Source of the DNA: Anodontia alba
Taxonomy: Eukaryota; Mollusca; Bivalvia; Lucinida; Lucinidae
NCBI GenBank assembly: GCA_964016985.1
Contig: OZ024823.1
Location: forward strand, 127,042,924 to 127,106,923
Length of the DNA: 64,000 nucleotides
Direction: 5' to 3'
Shown: in pieces, positions 32,700 to 43,919 of the stretch
Layout of the letters: each line of letters opens with the position of its first letter
Position numbering within the stretch: the first letter of the stretch is position 1
Made by a program: the position numbers and the translations under genes
The notes under the pieces: model-generated
Told to the model about the DNA's origin: nothing
The model's input: the letters and a program-made list of their open reading frames with translations, nothing else
Database searches by the model: none

Positions 32700-32950
32700 T
32701 GAAATGTGTCGGGGCAGAGCATTTCCTACAAAATTGCACGAGAGCCTAGCGAAAACAGATCAGCATGTGCATATGATCTGTGCAGTCTGATCTGTATTTT
32801 TGCTGTTCGCTTGAAGACGCTTTGGGTCCTTGGCTATCCACAGACAGCCAAGCAATGACTTTGATCAGCCTGCGCATTTGCGCAGGCTGATCTGAGTCAT
32901 TGTTTGACGTGCATGCAATCTTGTAGGAAAAGCTATGCCCTGGCTCATGT
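32700..32950. repeat. Pal-I copy
   Basis: Two hairpins, the second perfect (CAATGACTTTGATCAGCCTG with CTGATCTGAGTCATTG). Confidence 0.75.
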
Positions 32951-33035
32951 AATCTATCATTAGAATCATTAGAATCTATAAACTAACATTAGATGAAAGA
33001 ATTATTTTAGTAGCTGCGTGATAAAACGTACCTTC

Positions 33036-33144
33036 TCCCTGTAAGCATTCTTTATAAATCTACAGCGGGCCGCTATCGGCCCGTCAGCTACCCTGACGGA
33101 CCGATAACGGCCCGCTGTAGATTTATAAAGAATGCTACCTGGGC
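33036..33144. repeat. Pal-K copy 2
   Basis: GCATTCTTTATAAATCTACA, GCGGGCCGCTATCGGCCCG, and the inverse. Confidence 0.88.
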
Positions 33145-33300
33145 TGGCATGTGCGCTCATTGAAGACTCAAATCAGCGCAGTGTGATAAGAGTCTTCGTT
33201 GTCCACATGAAGAAATCTTGCATTCTTAGCTATCCAAAGTCCGCTCAGTGAAGATTCTGATTGAATCTTCGCTGGGCGCACATGTCCGAAAGAAGGTTTT
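33145..33300. repeat. Pal-I copy
   Basis: CATTGAAGACTCAAATCAGC and GAAGATTCTGATTGAATCTTC blocks. Confidence 0.65.
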
Positions 33301-33389
33301 CGACGATACGGCTAATTTCAAATAATGTTCAGACAACAGTTTTAACATCAAATGAAATAGCCCCTTCATTATCCGCAAGACATCTGGCA

Positions 33390-33875
33390 TGATGTACAGG
33401 GCCGGATCCTCGGGGGGGAGGGGGGAGGGTAACTTAGGGGAAATTTTGGTACGGGTGTGCGAGCCAGTATTTCAAAACCTACCCCATTCATATACCTGGC
33501 CTTCGAAAAAACGGACCCATTCATATACTTGATCATCCAAAATGTTGACCTATACATATACTGCCCTTTGACTTTTTGTACCCATTTTTTGCTGGTTATT
33601 ACACAAATATCACAGTCAGTTCATGTAATACCAAGAGGATAAGCAGCCTCTAAAAATCTCTGAGCGAAAAATATGTGCATATACCAGTATGTCAGAAAAA
33701 TGGGGCCTTTCACACAGGAATCCAGAAAAATCGGGCCATTCATATACTTTTTGTTGAAAAAAGGGGGCCAATCATATACCTGGCAGCGCTGAAAAGGGGT
33801 GGGGGGTGCTATTCGGCACGCACATCCGTACTGTGCCATATATAGGGAGTTACCCCCACGAGGCCGGATCCAGGA
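33390..33875. repeat. Family S, iterated CATTCATATACCTGG motif
   Basis: Six or more versions of a GAAAAA..GGGCC..CATTCATATAC motif. Opens with GGGCCGGATCCTCGGGGG and closes GAGGCCGGATCCAGGA. Confidence 0.75.
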
Positions 33876-33904
33876 TTACTTAATAGGGAGTTCAAGGGAT
33901 ATCG

Positions 33905-34235
33905 ATTTAACCTTTACCACTCTCTTGGCTAATTCAGCAGAAGACAAATTGGTGGTATTTTTTCTTACTTTTCCCAGAAAACAAAATAAGAAAAATATTT
34001 CAAAATGTCGTCTGCTGAAAATTTTACCCAGAGTGCTAAGCGCTAATCAAAGTACCGTACTTACTTACTCTATGTATACGACTAGACAGGCATTAGCAAA
34101 CATTTAGACTAATATCAGACGCCGCAGAACATTGCATCTGATCAGGGTGTATACTGTTCGCCATTCATACTGCAATTTACAACACGTTCACAGGTAGTAA
34201 AATGGACTTGCTGAAATTTCAGAAGTATAAGGTAA
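33905..34235. repeat. Pal-E copy then Pal-H copy
   Basis: 33905-34045 lacks the central hairpin of Pal-E (arms TTAACCTTTACCACTCTC and GAGTGCTAAGCGCTAA). 34050-34235 is Pal-H (AGTACCGTACTTACTTAC). Confidence 0.65.
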
Positions 34236-34246
34236 AGAGTATAAGG

Positions 34247-34559
34247 GGGCCGGCCTCGGTGGCTCAGTTGGATGCGCCGTCCGACTGGAGACCAGGAGGT
34301 CGCGGGTTCAACCCCCGCCGAGGTCGGCAACATTCTTTCGTGGAGATTGATCATGAAATATTTTCTACGGTCATTCTCTCCCTTCCGCTGATTTAAGAAT
34401 GGCAGTTGTCAGTTTCTGGCGAAAGAATGTGCACAATACTGGTTAACCGCTTAGAGGACTAAGCCTGCCCAGTAAACGCGTGGTAAAGTAAACTGACCGC
34501 GCTCGACATGACCCCATTGGATTGACTGGGCCGTAAAACCTCAACACAAACAAACAAAC
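34247..34559 (+). mobile_element. SINE-1 copy, full length
   Basis: 13-bp target duplications AAAGAGTATAAGG (34234-34246 and 34560-34572). Ends in (CAAA)n. Inserted at the right end of a Pal-H element. Confidence 0.92.
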
Positions 34560-34667
34560 AAAGAGTATAAGGTGAGCGAATATTTATCAGAGTAAATATG
34601 GTCAAAATTAAACACACGGGGATTCGACTGAACCCCACGAATCTTCCTCTGGATCCACCCTTGGTAC

Positions 34668-34941
34668 CATTGCGAAAACACGCCTATTCGAATATATAGA
34701 CAATTTTACCTCAAAAAAAACAAACTGAAAATTTTCAGATAAAATGATATTTTTCGTATTTATGCTCACAACATAGATTGTGGGTACACGTTAGAACCGC
34801 CTCTCCGAGTACCCACAATCTATGTTTTTGAGCAGAAATAAGAAAAGGAGCTAATGTATACCCCTGTAAACCCCAGTTTTGTTATATAAATGTGGGGTTT
34901 AAGGGGGGAGGGACAAATTTATATAGGCAAGTTGTCGTGAT
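34668..34941 (+). mobile_element. MITE-A copy 10
   Basis: Lies in kelch intron 2. The left palindrome arm is shortened to CCGCCTCTCCGAG, losing about 20 bp. Confidence 0.82.
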
Positions 34942-35655
34942 ACAGTACCACTTTCCAGATGATTGTCAAATATTGAGGCAACAGCAGGCTGTGAACTAAA
35001 TCTAACTTTGATGTACTACTTGATCTAACGGATTATGAAGTGGTTATTTTGTTTGATGGAACAACTGCATGTTGCCACAACATTAAATGAAATTCTTTCA
35101 TTTCAAGGAGAAATGTAGCATTGACTAAGATTGTATCTAAAATAAAAGACCTTATTAAACTATTCATTTTCATCCCAAGAATCCGTGATTCAATCGAATT
35201 GCCGACTTCTGAAATCGATCCAACAATGCTCATCGCGAGACATCATGGCTACAGGCAAGAGAGCAATTATTTCATTTTTGTATGATTATTACAATAAACT
35301 GTAAGGTGAGCTTTTGGGGAGAAGCAAAGCCTAATTAACTGCTATTTTCGTCATCATCATTATATTAAATAGTGTCTTCTAGTGCCAAAAAAGATACATT
35401 TTCCGAGAAAATACGAAAACCGATTACATTTGCTAATAATTCGTCGGAATTATGAATTATTTTTAATGCACGTCCTTTTCAAAGTGCGCCGTCTGTTGTA
35501 GATTGCAGTATTCTACCTACTTATGTCCCTTGGGTGGGGTAGCAGAGGGAAGGGGGAGTAAGCTTAAGACAGAAGTGCACTGCGATGGCTTTTACTGGGA
35601 AGAGATTTGCAAGGAGTTACACGACGTTAAAATTACTGCGTCATCTTGAAAGGCT
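34942..35655. other. Unassigned intron sequence
   Basis: No repeat or exon recognised. Confidence 0.5.
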
Positions 35656-35660
35656 TTAAA

Positions 35661-35786
35661 ACACACACATGCAAATACATATAGACACACACACACACAC
35701 GTACGCACGCACACACACATACACGCACAAACACAAACACACGCACACACACACAAAAACTCACACACAACCAAAATAACACACAA

Positions 35787-35818
<32 letters not shown>

Positions 35819-35860
35819 ACACGCACACACAAGAAAAAACAACAACGCGCACACACACAA
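35661..35860. repeat. (CA)n-rich microsatellite
   Basis: Interrupted CA repeats. The cysteine-valine frame on the minus strand is spurious. Confidence 0.95.
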
Positions 35861-35984
35861 AACTACAGATAAAAAAGCTAAAGAAACAGATAAAAGAGAA
35901 GTTCATTCGCTCTCATAATAATTGTAAAATCAAAACTGCGATTGACGTACTCAGTACCCCAACACTACTCAGTTAAAGTGACTG

Positions 35985-36410
35985 AACACAACTGGTAGAT
36001 TTTCCGGCAATTTATACAAGAGAGGCAACTTTAATGACTTCCTATTGGTCTTTCTGCGCAACAGGCACTTATGAAAAGGGGTCTATTCTAAAAGGATAGA
36101 ATTTGCTTGGGGAGCAAATTCTTTCCTTTTAGAGTAGACCCCTTTTCAGAAAGGAGGCAAATATTTTTGACAGTTACCTACCCTAGTAGTGTTTAATGTG
36201 TTCACCCTAGTCCTGCTGAACCCTGCCTTTGCAAACAGTGTAGATCCAGATCAGCTGGCTTCTGAAGAAGCCAACTGATCTGGATCTGCACTGTTTGCCA
36301 TTAAGTATGTGAATTTATATCAAATATCTGGATCAAATAAACTGATTAGCTGAAAATTAGAAATGGGAGTGGCATCTTAATTTATTCAGCAGGACAAGCG
36401 TTATCAGTCA
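35985..36410. repeat. Pal-N copy then Pal-G copy
   Basis: Pal-N 35985-36180 (perfect GGAGCAAATTCTTTCCTTTT arm). Pal-G 36195-36410 with hairpin GCAAACAGTGTAGATCCAGA and partner. Confidence 0.8.
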
Positions 36411-36424
36411 TCAAATGTGCTAAA

Positions 36425-36905
36425 CATGTTTAAATGTGCCTTATGACATAACCAGCGAAGAATCAGAACAGCCTGCTCTTTTCGCGCAGATTAAATAGCG
36501 CCTACTCCATTCATCAATATATTCTGTGTCCAAACTGTCTATAAACGGACAAAGAAGATACTGATCAGACGACGAAAAAGCACATTCTGATCTGTGCGTT
36601 CGTTTTCCGTATGTGCCATAATGTCCGTTTTCTAACGTTACGGCTCGAATCGGCGAATTTGGCTTGGAAGCAAACAGAAAATATTTACCCATTTGTGCCG
36701 AGTGGACTCTTCTACCTCAAGCCTTTGGACAAGTCCATTTTCTATATAAGGGATGTCTGGTTAGTTTTTATTTTTATCATGTTTTGTAGAAATTTCTGAG
36801 CTTAATGCAAACAGTGTAGACCCTGATCGCGTTCTGCGGCGTCTGATCTGGGTCTACACTGTTTGCCTATGTCCCTTTTATGGGACACCAGGCGTAAATG
36901 GGTTA
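36425..36905. repeat. Pal-I copy then Pal-F copy
   Basis: 36425-36640 Pal-I. 36685-36905 Pal-F with outer TACCCATTTGTGCCG and GGCGTAAATGGGTTAA. Confidence 0.75.
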
Positions 36906-36954
36906 ATTGCCCCAGACCATGAATGAGTCCCCGGGACATATGAGGAGACTTTTT

Positions 36955-37130
36955 TTTATTGAGTTGAGGTTTTACGGCCTAGTCTCCATTAGGGTCATGT
37001 CGAGCCGGTCAATTAACCTAACTCTTTTCGTTGACCAGCAATAGTGCACATTCATGCCCTTCTTGAATCAGCGGAAATGAGAAAATTACTTTAGAAACTA
37101 TTTCATGAGGAATCATCACGAAAGAAACAC
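36955..37130 (-). mobile_element. SINE-1 copy, degenerate
   Basis: Keeps GTTGAGGTTTTACGGCC, GGTCATGTCGAGC and GCCCTTCTTGAATCAGCGG with internal deletions. Head absent. Confidence 0.75.
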
Positions 37131-37400
37131 AGATAAGGAGACTAAGGGCTCAGAACGACCTGTGCATCTGCACAGTCGGATCAGTGCCTTCGTTGGCCAC
37201 CTACAATATTATTAGAATCTGAAAAAGACCGTATTTATCATGTCTGATAGACAGACGTGATCAAACAGCTTAGAGCCAGATCAGACGCCGTGAAACGCGG
37301 CGATAGATCTAGATTCATTTTGTTTACCACTCATCCAGCAGGTTTTAGATAAAATGGAACTTGTTCAAACTTCAGGAACTTAAATGGTCCAAATGTAAAA
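37131..37400. repeat. Pal-I scrap then Pal-H copy
   Basis: GCATCTGCACAGTCGGATCAG, then CCAGATCAGACGCCGTG and its diverged partner. Confidence 0.6.
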
Positions 37401-37407
37401 GGCTCCA

Positions 37408-37723
37408 TATTCCTCAAAAATAGACATTTTATTATCCAAAGAAAAGGTTTAATAAACTGATTTATGGTATTAACACGATCATAAAATGTGGCACCTCACA
37501 GCCTGTAAAATTTTAGTTAGTCTCTCGTTTTTGAATTGAAATGATTTTTATCGTATCTCTGGAATGATGTTGCCAACATTATTTTATTTTTGATCCAGTT
37601 CAAAAATGAGGGACTCACTGAAATTTCACAGGCTCTCAGATACCACATTTTATTATCGTATTAATACCATACATCTATTTATTAAACCTTTCTTGGATAA
37701 AAAGTGTCTATTTTTGAGGAATA
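37408..37723. mobile_element. Long-armed fold-back element
   Basis: ATTCCTCAAAAATAGACATT at the left is the inverse of the right end. Arms of about 130 bp pair with small mismatches around a loop of about 50 bp. Single observed copy. Confidence 0.85.
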
Positions 37724-37724
37724 T

Positions 37725-37870
37725 TCAGCCTTTAAGAAGTCTACTTTTAAAAGATAGAATTTTGAAGTTTTTGAAGGGATTTGGTATGCATGAAAGCAAA
37801 CATGAAATCACAGAAGTTGTCTCCCTTGTACAAATACCAGAAAATCTACCAGCTCCCTTTAACGGTTTAT
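37725..37870. repeat. Pal-N half
   Basis: GTCTACTTTTAAAAGATAGA and GAAAGCAAACATGAAATCAC. The fold-back at 37408 abuts it. Confidence 0.65.
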
Positions 37871-37929
37871 TTTGTCCTAATATTTAGGGTAAATACGGTA
37901 TATAGAAACAGCAAATATTCTGAGCAAAG

Positions 37930-38208
37930 CATTACGAAAACACGCCTATTCAAATATATAGAAAATTTCACCTCCAAAAACTGAACATTTTCAGATAATA
38001 AAACAGATATTTTTTCATATTTCTGCTCAAAACATAGATTGTGGGTACTCGTTAGAACCGCCTCGGCGAGGCGGTTCTAACGAGTACCCACAATCTATGT
38101 GTTTGAGCAGAAGTAAGAAAAATAATGTATACCCCTGTAAACCCCAGTTTTACTATATAAAAGTGGGGTTTAAGGGGGTCAAAATTATATAGGCGTGTTT
38201 TCGTGATG
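37930..38208 (+). mobile_element. MITE-A copy 11
   Basis: Full length with an essentially perfect central palindrome centred on CCTCGGCGAGG. Confidence 0.9.
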
Positions 38209-38314
38209 GTATGCGGATCATAAGGTTTGCCTGGTTCTCCATATATGCCAAGAAGCAGGGACGAATCCATTGACTCAAAATTCATTTTTAGAAATTGAAT
38301 TTGATATTTATATT

Positions 38315-38620
38315 TTTGAAACCGCATTTACCCTAATAATTTTCGCTTACCTGACTCTATACTTAATATTTCAACAAGTCCATTTGCTATATGTGAACGT
38401 GCCTAAATTGCAAGATAGGAGGCAAACAGTGTAGACACTGGTCAGACGTCGTGTTCTGCAATGCAGCCTGTTGGACTTTCTCTGCGTGTCCTGAATCACG
38501 TACACGAGCATAATGCGGCGTCTGATCAGAGTCTACACTGTTTGCTACTCATCCAGCAGTTTTTGGATATGGAATAAACCTGTCCTGTTCAAATTCTCAT
38601 ATGATATACGGTGCAGAAGA
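38315..38620. repeat. Pal-H copy with inserted loop
   Basis: Hairpin arms AGGCAAACAGTGTAGACACT and TCAGAGTCTACACTGTTTGC separated by about 85 bp of loop. Confidence 0.7.
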
Positions 38621-38757
38621 AAGTACACATGTACCGTTCTGGTATAGATTTCGGTTAAATAAATAATCTATGATTTGTTCGACAATATGGCGTGTCACGA
38701 GAAACGGTACATTTTGGCATATCCTTTCAGGCTACAGACTACCACTGATTTTCCTTA

Positions 38758-39462
38758 TACAGTAAAACCTCAATGACTCGAACACCGATGACTCGTTTAC
38801 CGTGGCTGATTCGAACACGTTTTTGAATCCTTAGAAAACTCTTCCGACAGCTCAAGAAAACAAATATTTAGGGATAGTTTAGGATTTTTTCTTATTTTAT
38901 CATGAAAACGTATGTTGTGTGTACTCATTAGAATCGCCTCATCGAGGCGATTCTAATTAGTACACTCAACATATCATTATCTTATAGAAGGTCGAAAAGA
39001 CATCCATATATTATTACTACAGTCGACTCTCGTTATCTCGAATTCCAAGGGACTCTCTGAAATACTTCGAGATATCCGTAGTTCGACATATCAGGTTTGC
39101 AGAATTGAGAAAAAAATAATTTGATTAACCACATTTAACAAACTGATAGGTAATTGGACATTTGAAGTTAGAGATATATTGAAAATATTGTGGAAAAGAG
39201 GAGAAATTGCTCCTTAGGAGCAATTTCTCCTCTTTTCTACAATATTTTCCATCTGTTGTTAGGTTTTCATGTATAGGCAGGGACCAGATTTTCACTTCGA
39301 GATAAGCGGTTATTCGAGATAAGCGAGGTCGAGATAACGAGAGTCAACTGTATTTGCATCCTGACCTGGTCCGATGATTAACCCTCAGTAGCTCGAACTA
39401 CCCATATCTAGAATAAATTTCCATGGTCCCAAAGATGTTCGAGCCATTGAAGTTCGACTATA
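38758..39462 (+). mobile_element. MITE-C copy, carries MITE-B
   Basis: Left end TACAGTAAAACCTCAATGAC, right end CCATTGAAGTTCGACTATA. The internal hairpin is ATTAGAATCGCCTCATCGAG and its partner. Without the insert it is about 370 bp. Confidence 0.82.
39018..39352 (+). mobile_element. MITE-B copy 4, nested in MITE-C
   Basis: Inserted at TA in the right half of a second MITE-C copy (38758-39462). Near-identical to the inverted copy at 59389, so recently active. Confidence 0.85.
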
Positions 39463-39532
39463 TATTTTATAACTTTCAGGCTACAGCTATCCTTATATAT
39501 TCTAAACATTTCTGCGAATGTTCTACAACCCT

Positions 39533-39764
39533 GGACCCAGTTGTTCAAAGCGTTGTTAGTTTAATGAGCTCGTTAAGGGTCATTTCGTTAACTATTTTAG
39601 CGGATTCAATATACAATATTCTGATATTTTTTGCTGAAAAAATGTGAGTAGCTTTTGCACTCACATTTTTCTCAGCAAAAAATTTCTGCATATTTGCGTA
39701 TCACTTGATGTAAATTTTAACGATCGTTAACTAACGACATCGTTAGTTTTGGACAACTGGGCCC
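39533..39764 (+). mobile_element. MITE-D copy 3
   Basis: The left end is mutated to GGACCCAG and the central hairpin is shortened. Confidence 0.85.
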
Positions 39765-39915
39765 TGGATGTTATTGTTTTAAGTCTAAATGGTTAATATT
39801 TGGTACAGTTTACTTGCGCAATAGCAGTCCCTCTACACTGTTCAAAATAAGAAAAGGAATGGTAGGTTAAGTGTCATGTTATCAGCTTCCGTCACTTCGA
39901 AGACATTGACACACA

Positions 39916-40003
39916 TCCCAGTAAATACAAAACGTCACAACAACGTCGCTGCAACGTCGAAACGTTGCAGTGACGTTGTAACGACGTTGTGTGTTTGTTG
40001 GGA
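39916..40003. repeat. Pal-J variant
   Basis: TCCCAGTAAATACAAAACG to GTTTGTTGGGA around ACGTCGAAACGT. Confidence 0.8.
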
Positions 40004-40236
40004 TCTTGTAGGCGGTCACGGTGGTTACACATAAAATGATTTTCAAAACGTAAATAAATACAAAATGTTGGTGCTTTAAGGGCATCCATGTCCGACGGGC
40101 ACTTTTCTAGTCGTATTCTACAGTGTAGCCAATTTAGCTCACATGTACCGATATCGACCTATCAAATGTTCTGTCAGCTGTGACCACAGGTATCTCCAGG
40201 CGAATCACACTGTAAACTCAACATGAGGATATACGG

Positions 40237-40478
40237 TAGACTGGCTCCAGTCTCTAGTGACAAAATATTTTTTTCTTATAATCTGTTTAATAACCCACTA
40301 AAATAAAACCCAAAGTAATATCATGACCATAAAGGCTGGTCACTCTAGTGTCCAGCCTTAATAGTCATGATAGTTTTTGTTGTTTTTTTTTATTTATTTT
40401 ATTTTTGTTTTATTTTGGTTGATTATTAAACAGAATTATGAGAAAAATATTTAGTCACTGGAGACTGGAGCCAGTCTA
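40237..40478. mobile_element. Pal-O, complete fold-back
   Basis: TAGACTGGCTCCAGTCTC inverse to GGAGACTGGAGCCAGTCTA, central AAGGCTGGTCACTCTAGTGT. 242 bp including TA flanks. Confidence 0.88.
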
Positions 40479-40565
40479 GAATATACGGATCCGGTTACTG
40501 ACCTGGTTTTGACTGACTGCCTTGCTACTCGCTGTTTTCTAAACTGTTCAAATACATCAAAACCA

Positions 40566-40873
40566 GCCGGCCTCAGTGGCTCAGTTGGATGCGCCGTCCG
40601 ACTGGAGACCAGGAGGTCGTGGGTTCAACCCCCGCCGAGGTCGGCAACATTCTTTCGTGGAGATTGGTCATGAAATATTTTCTACGGTCATTCTCTCCCT
40701 TCCGCTGATTCAAGAAGGGCAGTTGTCAGTTTCTGGCGAAAGAATGTGCACAATACTGGTTAACCGCTTAGAGGACTAAGCCTGCCCAGTAAACGTGTGG
40801 TTAGGTAAACTGACCGGCTCGACATGACACCATTGGGTTGACTGGGCCGTAAAACCTCAACACAAACAAACAA
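40566..40873 (+). mobile_element. SINE-1 copy, full length
   Basis: 12-bp target duplications ACATCAAAACCA (40554-40565 and 40874-40885). Nearly identical to the copies at 34247 and 57826. Confidence 0.92.
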
Positions 40874-40934
40874 ACATCAAAACCAATATATTATGCCTGT
40901 GCGCAATCTAATCTCATTCTGCGCAGTTCAGGCA

Positions 40935-41125
40935 CATAACGTTTGTAGAGATTGATCACGAAATATTTTCTACGGTCACTCTCTCACAGCTCAAATGTAT
41001 TATGCACAAAGCAATGATTAACTGCTTAGATGACTAAGCCTGCCCAGCAAAAGTGTGAGTTGGTTCACTGGCCGGCTCGACGTAACCTTAGCAGTGTTGA
41101 CTGCGCTGTAAAACTTTATCAAACG
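40935..41125 (+). mobile_element. SINE-1 copy, old and headless
   Basis: Diverged body (GAGATTGATCACGAAATATT, CTAAGCCTGCCCAGCAAAAG), 60 bp after a young copy. The two represent separate insertions of different ages. Confidence 0.7.
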
Positions 41126-41144
41126 CTAAATCAAACATATATAT

Positions 41145-41700
41145 TAACACTTTGCATGCTGGGTAAAAATTTCAGCAGACGACATTTTGAATTTTTTTTT
41201 CTTATTTTTCCTAGAAAACAGGATTTGACACATCATGCAAATTGTCTCCTAAGGAGACAATTTGCATGAAGTGTCAGATCCTGTTTTCTAGGCAAAATAA
41301 GGAAAATATCATCAGCTTGTCGGCTGCTGAATCTGCCTATAGCGTGGTAAGTGTTGAGTAACAGGGCACCTTCATAAGTCCATTTTCCTGCCTGTTAATG
41401 TGCCTCGAAACTGTCTGAAAATCGCGTTCTTTGGCGTCTGATCTGGGTCTGCACTGTTAGAACAGGCATGTCTGCCAATACTACATATTAACCCTTGTCA
41501 TGCTGAATAATTTAAGATGCCACGCCCACCTCTAATTGACAGCCAATCAATTTATGATCAAGGTTGTTGATACAAATTCACATACTTAATGGCAAACAGT
41601 GCAGATCTAGATCAGTTTGCTTCTTTAGACAGAAGCCAACTGATTTGGATCTACACTATTTGCAAAGACAGGGCATATCCGGGTTCAGCACGACCAAGGT
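41145..41700. repeat. Pal-E copy and Pal-G copy
   Basis: 41145-41355 Pal-E with perfect centre TTGTCTCCTAAGGAGACAA. 41485-41700 Pal-G with TTAACCCTTGTCATGCTGAA and ACGACCAAGGTTAA ends. Confidence 0.8.
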
Positions 41701-41734
41701 TAACAGTCTGACAATTAAGTTTTCATGTAGTTTG

Positions 41735-41900
41735 ACATTTCTGGGTCTACGCTGTTTGCTCACGTTTGTCTGTCGAATACTATTTGAGGCATTTCCTACA
41801 AGATTGCTTGTGCGCCTAGCGCAGACAAAGATCAGCTTGTGCATTCACGCAGTCTGATCAGAGTCTTCACAGGTAACTCAGTGGGTAGCAAATGACCCAA
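41735..41900. repeat. Pal-I copy
   Basis: GCGCCTAGCGCAGACAAAG and CAGTCTGATCAGAGTCTTC. Confidence 0.65.
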
Positions 41901-41908
41901 AGTGCCTT

Positions 41909-42184
41909 CATCGAGTAAACATACCTATATAACTTTGACCCCCTTAAACCCCACTTTTACAAAGTAAAGCGGGTTTACAGAGATATACATAATTTTTATT
42001 ATTTCTGCTCAAAAACATAGATTGTGGGTACTCGTTAGAATCGCCTCGGCGAGGCGGTTCTAACGAGCACCTACAATCTATGTTTTGAGTAGAAACATGA
42101 AAAACAGCAGAATTTTTATCTGAAAAAGTTCAGTTTTTGGTGGTGAAATTTTCAATATATTTGGATAGGCGTGTTTTCATAATG
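41909..42184 (-). mobile_element. MITE-A copy 12
   Basis: Reverse orientation. The left terminus is eroded (CATCGAGTAAACATACC). Confidence 0.82.
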
Positions 42185-42900
42185 TTCAAGACGCCAGCGA
42201 CGACTCTGATCAGACTGCGCGGAGGCATCGGCTGATCTGAGTCTTCGCTGAGCGCATATGCACTCATGTAGGAAATGTGGAGCACCAGCTCATATAACAG
42301 TAAAATAAGATAGTCAGTCAGACAATGAGATGTACATGTTGTGTGACATTTCAGAAATGTTTGCTTCGGATTACCAAATTAGTGACACACTGAAGTAATA
42401 ATACATCAAAAAGCAATTTGCGGAGAGAAAACACATCAAATAATAGATCAGAGGGCCCATGACTAACATAAAAACATTAAGAAAGAAACAAAAATCGGAG
42501 ACTGGAAAATGAGAGCAACACATTTTTAGGTGACTCACTCACTCATAACTGAGTCATTGGGAGTCTGTGTTTAATTTGCTCACGCATCGATGGGTTAAAA
42601 ATACGCCGCAAATTGATTAAACATTCAGACGCATATTTTACGAGTAAAACAGGTGTTGAAGCGCAATTGACCGGTAAAAGATCAAAAGTGAATCGAGTAG
42701 ATGAAACCAATATAGAGCCACAGCCTGTATATCCGTAAATGGTAAAACCTACGGACTCGGATCAGACTGCGCGGCTTGGCGTTCGCCGTTCGCACATATC
42801 TGTAATGTACATGCATAAACCCCATTAAGGGCCGTTCGTTGTGAAAGCGATGCAAAAGCCCAGCTCAGATCAGGGCTTTCATTGTCCTTTCGTGTAATCA
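42185..42900. repeat. Pal-I copies with unassigned sequence between
   Basis: Copies at 42185-42300 and 42745-42900. 42301-42744 unassigned. Confidence 0.6.
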
Positions 42901-42980
42901 TTGCACACAGTAAGATATACAGTATCTACAAGAAAAAGAACAAACTCATGACCAGAATGTGCAAATGCACATACAGATTT

Positions 42981-43218
42981 GGGCCCAGTTGTTCAAAACT
43001 AACGATGTCGTTAGTTAACGTATCGTTAAATCTCTTACCATTAAATATGGCATATATGTACGCTAATATTTTTTTTATGAAAATGTGAGTAGCCTTTGTA
43101 TTTGCAAAAGCTACCCACATTTTTTCTGCAAAAATACCTGTGAATATTTACTAGAACAGTTAACATTTTGACCACTAACGAGCTCGTTAAACTAACGATG
43201 CTTTGAACAACTGGGCCC
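42981..43218 (-). mobile_element. MITE-D copy 4
   Basis: A diverged interior subtype (CATTAAATATGGCATATATG), with intact ends. Confidence 0.85.
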
Positions 43219-43334
43219 TGGAGCTTTGCACGGAAAATCCGCTAAGAAATATTTTGTCCTTCATGGCCAATTTTGTAGGTTTCATGCACGTTCAAAAGCA
43301 ACATTTGAGCGGCAACTTGAGAAATCGTAATTCT

Positions 43335-43560
43335 GACGTGTGCGCCAACGAAGACTCAAATCAGCCTGCGCATCTGCGCAGTCTGATCAGTCTTCGTTGT
43401 CCCCATGAAGAAATTTTGTATACTTGGCTACTGATGATCTCAAATGCGACCAAAAAAAGATTCTGATCAGACTGTGCGAATGCACAAGCTGTTCTGAAGC
43501 TGTTCATAAGGTTGGCGCATATGTCCAAAGGCACGTTTTATGACGTTGCGGGTCATTTAG
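43335..43560. repeat. Pal-I copy
   Basis: TGCGCCAACGAAGACTCAAA and GCATCTGCGCAGTCTGATCA. Confidence 0.7.
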
Positions 43561-43641
43561 TCATTTGCGTTAGTTCTGTGAGAAGGCAGGTATAATGTGA
43601 TACCACCGGTAGAGGGCTTACTTATAGTCTACAGAAGCTGA

Positions 43642-43919
43642 CATTACGAAAACACTCCTATTCAAATATATTGAAAATTTTACGACCAAAAAAAGGAAAA
43701 TTTTCAGATAAAAAAATCTAATATTTTTCATATTTCTGCTCAAAACATAGATTGTGGGTACTTGTTAGAACCGCCTCGTCGAGGCGGTTCTAACGAGTAC
43801 CCACAATCTATGTTTTGAGCAGAAATAAGAAAAATAATGTATACACCTGTAAAATCCAGTTTTACTATATAAAAGTGGGATTTAAGGGGTCAAAATTATA
43901 TAGGCATGTTTTCGTGATG
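43642..43919 (+). mobile_element. MITE-A copy 13
   Basis: Full length. The palindrome is centred on CCTCGTCGAGG with one mismatch. Confidence 0.88.

Noticed and set aside
34258..34330. tRNA gene
   Set aside because: A and B boxes are present but continue into the SINE-1 body. The same head recurs at several SINE-1 copies, so it is a SINE promoter.
35592..35906. Cysteine-rich small protein on the minus strand
   Set aside because: CA repeat read in frame. No signal peptide or cysteine spacing beyond the repeat.
37606..37887. 93-residue open frame
   Set aside because: Spans the right arm of a fold-back and a Pal-N piece.
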